Origin: Chitinispirillia bacterium
Lineage (GTDB): Bacteria; Fibrobacterota; Chitinivibrionia; Chitinivibrionales; Chitinispirillaceae
NCBI GenBank assembly: GCA_009786575.1
Contig: WQRV01000004.1
Span: 1-45,390, forward strand
Length of the DNA: 45,390 nucleotides
Direction: 5' to 3'
Shown here: positions 41,945 to 45,390 of the stretch, piece by piece
Numbering within the stretch: the stretch's first letter is position 1
Layout: the number at the start of each line of letters is the position of its first letter
Notes under the pieces: generated by a model
The model's input: the letters and a program-made list of their open reading frames with translations, nothing else
Told to the model about the DNA's origin: nothing
Database searches by the model: none
Made by a program: the position numbers and the translations under genes

Positions 41945-44107
41945 ATGACAATGATGAGGCTAAAATTTTTCACCGTTCTCCTTATCGCCCTCGCCGCATT
42001 CGGGCAGGACAGGTCGCAGGACCTGACGCTTGAGCTTATGGCCGGCAGCGGCCCGTACCATCCCGGCGATACGGTGGCCGTGGGGATCAGGGCCTCCATA
42101 CCCAAGGGGTACCACCTCTACAGCAACCCGCTGGGGCCGGGGATAGGCAAGCCGCTCAACCTCTTCGTAGACCGGGTAAGCCCGGAATGGGGCGCCCCGT
42201 GGCAGATAGAGTGGGACGACGCGCGCAAAAGCGTCCCCAAACGCTTCAACCCGCCCATCGGCAGCTGGGTATGGGCCTACGAAAACGAGGCGTTCTTCTT
42301 CGTAAAAGGCGTGCTGGCATTCGACGAAGCCTCTTACAAGGCAAGCATAGACAGCGCCGCCGCCGCCGATAACGCCAGACGCGCCGCCGAGGCGCGGGCG
42401 GCCAGAGCGGCAGCCAAAGCCCGCAAGCCCGTCCCGAAAAGCGCCGCAACAGACACCCAAACCGCCGACTCCGTCCGCGCAGCCCTGAACCGCGCATTCT
42501 ACGAGATAACCGTAGACGCCCTCATCTGCCACACCGCCTGCGTCCCCGTCCTTAAAAGCGTCCGCTTTGAACCGGCGCTGTCAAACGATACAACCGGCGC
42601 GGAACACCACGCCGCAGCTGCCGCGTTCCCGGCAGAATCAATCTGGCAAAGGCAGTTTGAGCGTTCGGAACCGTTAGAGTTCAAAACCGGCACTCTGGAA
42701 CCGCAGCCCGCCGCCGCGGGCAACGCCGCCCCCGGGCTGAACCTCGGCCTGAGCGGGCTGCCGTCCGCATTGGGGTCGCTCTCCGCAGACCCGTCAACAT
42801 CAGAACCAGTACCCCCGTCATCAGTGGGAGACGGCGGCCCGGCGAACTGGGCCTACAAACCCTTCGAGGAGAACAGGCGGGAGCACAGCCTGCTCTCCGC
42901 AATAATATTCGCGCTCATCGCCGGCCTCGCCATGAACCTTACGCCCTGCATCTTCCCGGTGCTGAGCATCCGCATCCTCTCATTCGCCGAGAGCGCGAGG
43001 GAGTCGCGCAGCCGCTCGGTCATACGCAGCGCCGCCTTCGCGGGGGGGATAGTCGCCGTCTTCCTGCTGCTCGCCGCGCTGGCCGCGTTCGCCGGCTTCT
43101 CGTGGGGGCAGCAGTTCCAGAGCCCCGCCACAATGGTCGGGATCATCGCCGTCATCTTCCTCTTCGCTTTGGGGATGTTCGACTTCTATACGCTAACGGG
43201 GCCGTCTTTAAACAACGCGGGGGACAAAGCCGGCGCGACACTAACCGGCGACTTCCTCAAAGGCGCGGCGGCCACGATCATGGCCACTCCCTGCGCCGGG
43301 CCGTTCCTCGGCGCCCTGCTCGCGTGGGCGCTCCTGCAAAAACCGTCCGTCATCTTCACCCTCTTCGCCGTAATGGGTGTGGGCATGGCCGCGCCATACG
43401 TTCTCCTCTCGTCAAGCAAAAAACTGATGAGCCTCCTGCCCAAACCCGGCAGATGGATAGAAGACATGAAACACGCGATGGGTTTTTTGCTCCTCATCTT
43501 CGCCGTAACGCAGATGAAAAGCCTCGACCCGCGCCTTACCCTCACAGCGGCAGGCATCTGCCTGAGCATACTCTGCGCGGCAAGCGTAAACAAGCGCTTT
43601 GCCCCCTTCGGCTCACCGGCCAAACGGCGCATTGCCGTGCTGTCAATCGCTTTGGCAATTATAACAGCCGGCGCGGCCCTCTCCGTAAAATACCTGCGCC
43701 TCGATATCCCCCTGTTCCACGACAGCCGCGACACACCGGCAGCCGGTAACCAAAACGGCGCGGCGTGGCAAGAGTTCACCCCGCAGGCCCTCGCCGCAGC
43801 GCACGAAGAGGGGCGCAGCGCAATCGTAAACTTCACCGCCCAGTGGTGCTCAAACTGCAAAATCAACAAAGCCGTAGCCATCGACGCCGCGGAAGCGAGG
43901 GAACTCTATGCCGGCAAAAACATCGCGCTACTCACAGCCGACATAACAAACCACAACGAGCCGGCCCAGGACCTGCTCCGCCACCTCGGCTCAAGAAGCG
44001 TGCCCTTTTTGGCAATATTCCCCTCAGACTCACCCAAAAACCCCATCATCATGCGGGACATACTGTCGAAAGACAGGTATTTGGAAACGCTCAGGGGGCT
44101 GCCGTGA
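41945..44107 (+). CDS. dsbD: Thiol:disulfide interchange protein DsbD-type
   Basis: 720 aa with a signal peptide (FFTVLLIALAAFG). The periplasmic N-terminal domain (residues 20-235) contains an Ala-rich insert (DNARRAAEARAARAAAKARKP) and the pair CHTAC. The central membrane part has eight or so helices with the reactive cysteines in MNLTPCIFPVLS and MATPCAGPFLGA. The C-terminal thioredoxin-like domain has CSNC at Cys635-Cys638 in NFTAQWCSNCKIN. DsbD passes electrons from cytosolic thioredoxin to periplasmic thiol proteins, which keeps cysteines reduced for isomerases or cytochrome c assembly. It overlaps the downstream TPR gene by four bases (GTGA). Confidence 0.93.
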   Translation: MTMMRLKFFTVLLIALAAFGQDRSQDLTLELMAGSGPYHPGDTVAVGIRASIPKGYHLYSNPLGPGIGKPLNLFVDRVSPEWGAPWQIEWDDARKSVPKRFNPPIGSWVWAYENEAFFFVKGVLAFDEASYKASIDSAAAADNARRAAEARAARAAAKARKPVPKSAATDTQTADSVRAALNRAFYEITVDALICHTACVPVLKSVRFEPALSNDTTGAEHHAAAAAFPAESIWQRQFERSEPLEFKTGTLEPQPAAAGNAAPGLNLGLSGLPSALGSLSADPSTSEPVPPSSVGDGGPANWAYKPFEENRREHSLLSAIIFALIAGLAMNLTPCIFPVLSIRILSFAESARESRSRSVIRSAAFAGGIVAVFLLLAALAAFAGFSWGQQFQSPATMVGIIAVIFLFALGMFDFYTLTGPSLNNAGDKAGATLTGDFLKGAAATIMATPCAGPFLGALLAWALLQKPSVIFTLFAVMGVGMAAPYVLLSSSKKLMSLLPKPGRWIEDMKHAMGFLLLIFAVTQMKSLDPRLTLTAAGICLSILCAASVNKRFAPFGSPAKRRIAVLSIALAIITAGAALSVKYLRLDIPLFHDSRDTPAAGNQNGAAWQEFTPQALAAAHEEGRSAIVNFTAQWCSNCKINKAVAIDAAEARELYAGKNIALLTADITNHNEPAQDLLRHLGSRSVPFLAIFPSDSPKNPIIMRDILSKDRYLETLRGLP

Positions 44108-45168
44108 CAGCGCCTGAACCCATAACCGAAACGCCCGGACACGGCCGGACAACACAGCAGAACCGCGAGGAAGCCGAGGCGCACTGCAAGCGCGGCAATG
44201 ACCGGGAGACGCCAGAAGACGCTATCGCCGACTACACACAGGCGATAGAGGCGGATCCCGGCTACGCCTATGCGTATTTCAGCCGCGGTTTTGCGTATTA
44301 CAGCATGGGGTGCGACGGCGATCGCGATTGGCTGACGGAGGCTGTTGAGGATTTCGATGAGGCGATACGGCTGAATCCGGATTATACCGATGCGTATTAC
44401 AGGCGCGGCATTGTGTATTGCGACTGCGGCATGTACAACAAGGCTATTGCGGACTTCGGCCAGGCTATACGGATTTCTCCCGAAGATTCCCGCGCGTATA
44501 CCAGCCGCGGCATCGCGTACCACTACAAAGGCCGCCTCCGCAGGGCTATGGCAAACTACCGCAAGGCGGTACGCCTGGCCCCCGATAACTGCACAGCGTA
44601 TTACCACCTCGCCACCGCATATTACAGCAAGCGCAACTGGGGCAAGGCTATTATGTGGAGCGATGACGCGCTGAACGTGAACCCGAATCTTTACGAAGCG
44701 CGCGTCAAGCGCATGCACGCGTATTTTAAAACATACTCAAACAGGCACCGCATAGCTATCATAGATTACAGTTTGGCGATATGGCTGAAACCCCGTAATT
44801 ACAAAGCGTATTGCAACCGCGCCAAGGCGTACTACTACAAATGTAACCTCGACAAGGCCATTGCGGACTACAATAAAGCCATAGAACTGGGGTGCCCTTT
44901 CTGCAGCGAGCTGTATTACAGCCGCGGCCTCGCGTATGAAAACAAGGGCTGCGTTAAAGAGGCCATCGCAGACTACGAAAGCGCGCTCAGGCATAATCCG
45001 GATCATGAGCTCGCGGAAGAAGCCCGTGCCGCACTAATAAAAAACCTCCCTGCGGCCGAATGGAAAGACTACTTCAGGCCTCAACCTCTATGGGCTCATG
45101 TGTTGGACATAGGCGCTTTTCCGTTAACTATATTAATTCTAATTATATTCCACATCCTGTCCAAATAA
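44104..45168 (+). CDS. TPR protein with C-terminal membrane helix, coupled to dsbD
   Basis: 354 aa starting at the GTG at 44104, which overlaps the dsbD stop; an in-frame extension further upstream would run deep into dsbD and is unlikely. About eight tetratricopeptide repeats are visible, for example NPDYTDAYYRRGIVYCDCGM and PDNCTAYYHLATAYYSKRNW, each with the A/Y/G pattern of Sel1/TPR helices and often a Cys-rich turn. The C-terminus (DIGAFPLTILILIIFHIL) is a membrane helix, so the TPRs face the cytosol if tail-anchored. TPRs usually bind protein partners. The role next to dsbD is unknown. The unusual number of Cys residues could relate to redox, but that is speculation. Confidence 0.85.
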   Translation: MTAPEPITETPGHGRTTQQNREEAEAHCKRGNDRETPEDAIADYTQAIEADPGYAYAYFSRGFAYYSMGCDGDRDWLTEAVEDFDEAIRLNPDYTDAYYRRGIVYCDCGMYNKAIADFGQAIRISPEDSRAYTSRGIAYHYKGRLRRAMANYRKAVRLAPDNCTAYYHLATAYYSKRNWGKAIMWSDDALNVNPNLYEARVKRMHAYFKTYSNRHRIAIIDYSLAIWLKPRNYKAYCNRAKAYYYKCNLDKAIADYNKAIELGCPFCSELYYSRGLAYENKGCVKEAIADYESALRHNPDHELAEEARAALIKNLPAAEWKDYFRPQPLWAHVLDIGAFPLTILILIIFHILSK

Positions 45169-45205
45169 TCCCGCTCAACAAAGGTTTTTCGGATAAAATT
45201 ACGGC

Positions 45206-45268
45206 CCGGGCGGCGAATTGGCTTTTAATCTTTTGACTTGTCCGCGTACCGTAGAAGCGAATATCTTT
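45206..45268 (-). repeat. 63-base dispersed repeat, right copy
   Basis: Exact reverse complement of 131-193. It begins 37 bases after the TPR gene stop, in an otherwise gene-free end of 222 bases (45169-45390). The flanks are different from those of the left copy, so only the 63 bases are shared. Farther right, 45345-45375 holds an iterated TTACATGATTAAAGGATTAA-type stretch similar to the ATTACACGATTAAAT units at 14724 and 14777. Confidence 0.85.
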
Positions 45269-45390
45269 GGCTCTACTCCCATTCTATTTGGTAAATGGGA
45301 ATTTAGCGTTGGGATGATTCGCTTTTTTTTGTCTGAACCACGATTTACATGATTAAAGGATTAACATGATTAAACGTCAATATCACCAAT

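Overview
The window is a bacterial chromosome segment. It is gene-dense and GC-rich over most of its length, with short intergenic gaps. Several genes point towards the Fibrobacterota or a relative: a secreted GH5 cellulase and another secreted protein that both end in a short C-terminal module of the sorting-domain type, an outer-membrane-barrel/TPR fusion, a long (504 aa) serine hydroxymethyltransferase, and a PTS-EIIA/diadenylate-cyclase fusion. That placement is an inference. No rRNA, tRNA or CRISPR array is visible.

Layout. 1-432 is non-coding and repeat-rich. 433-4045 holds a short NFACT-type RNA-binding protein, then a PlsB-like acyltransferase translationally coupled to an EIIA-DacZ fusion that should make c-di-AMP. 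4057-7602 carries a DUF4143-type ATPase, a ferredoxin-containing aldo/keto reductase and ispE. 7627-8334 is an AT-rich pair of unknown genes. 8458-14718 holds two secreted proteins, a tyrosine-phosphatase/dGTPase pair, a cation-diffusion-facilitator transporter, a small unknown protein and an HNH-type protein. 14965-24636 holds an unknown Ala/Gly-rich protein, the barrel/TPR protein, a CDP-alcohol phosphatidyltransferase, the GH5 enzyme, thiE, glyA, a lipoprotein and an HExxH protein. Clear intrinsic terminators close several of these minus-strand genes.

24711-39191 is the most striking part: eight minus-strand genes in close array, visibly richer in A+T than both flanks. In transcription order they are an SrfB-family actin/Hsp70-like ATPase, an SrfC-family P-loop protein that looks like a large dynamin-like GTPase, a membrane-anchored subtilisin-type protease with its own cytosolic N-terminal domain, a four-helix membrane protein, a second GTPase with a small helical repeat, a single-pass membrane protein with a conserved N-terminal domain, another membrane-anchored protein, and a secreted coiled-coil protein. 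SrfB and SrfC are named as putative virulence factors in enterobacteria, but their biochemistry is poorly known. The combination with a transmembrane protease and a second GTPase reads as one envelope-spanning, NTP-driven machine. Its purpose (signalling, conflict/defence or secretion) cannot be read from the sequence.

39410-45168 carries rfbC and rfbA (dTDP-rhamnose pathway), a XerC/D-type recombinase, DsbD, and a TPR protein overlapping the dsbD stop codon. The last 222 bases are non-coding and contain an exact inverted copy of a 63-base element also found near the left end. A separate palindromic repeat family occurs at 5334-5411 and 14724-14864.
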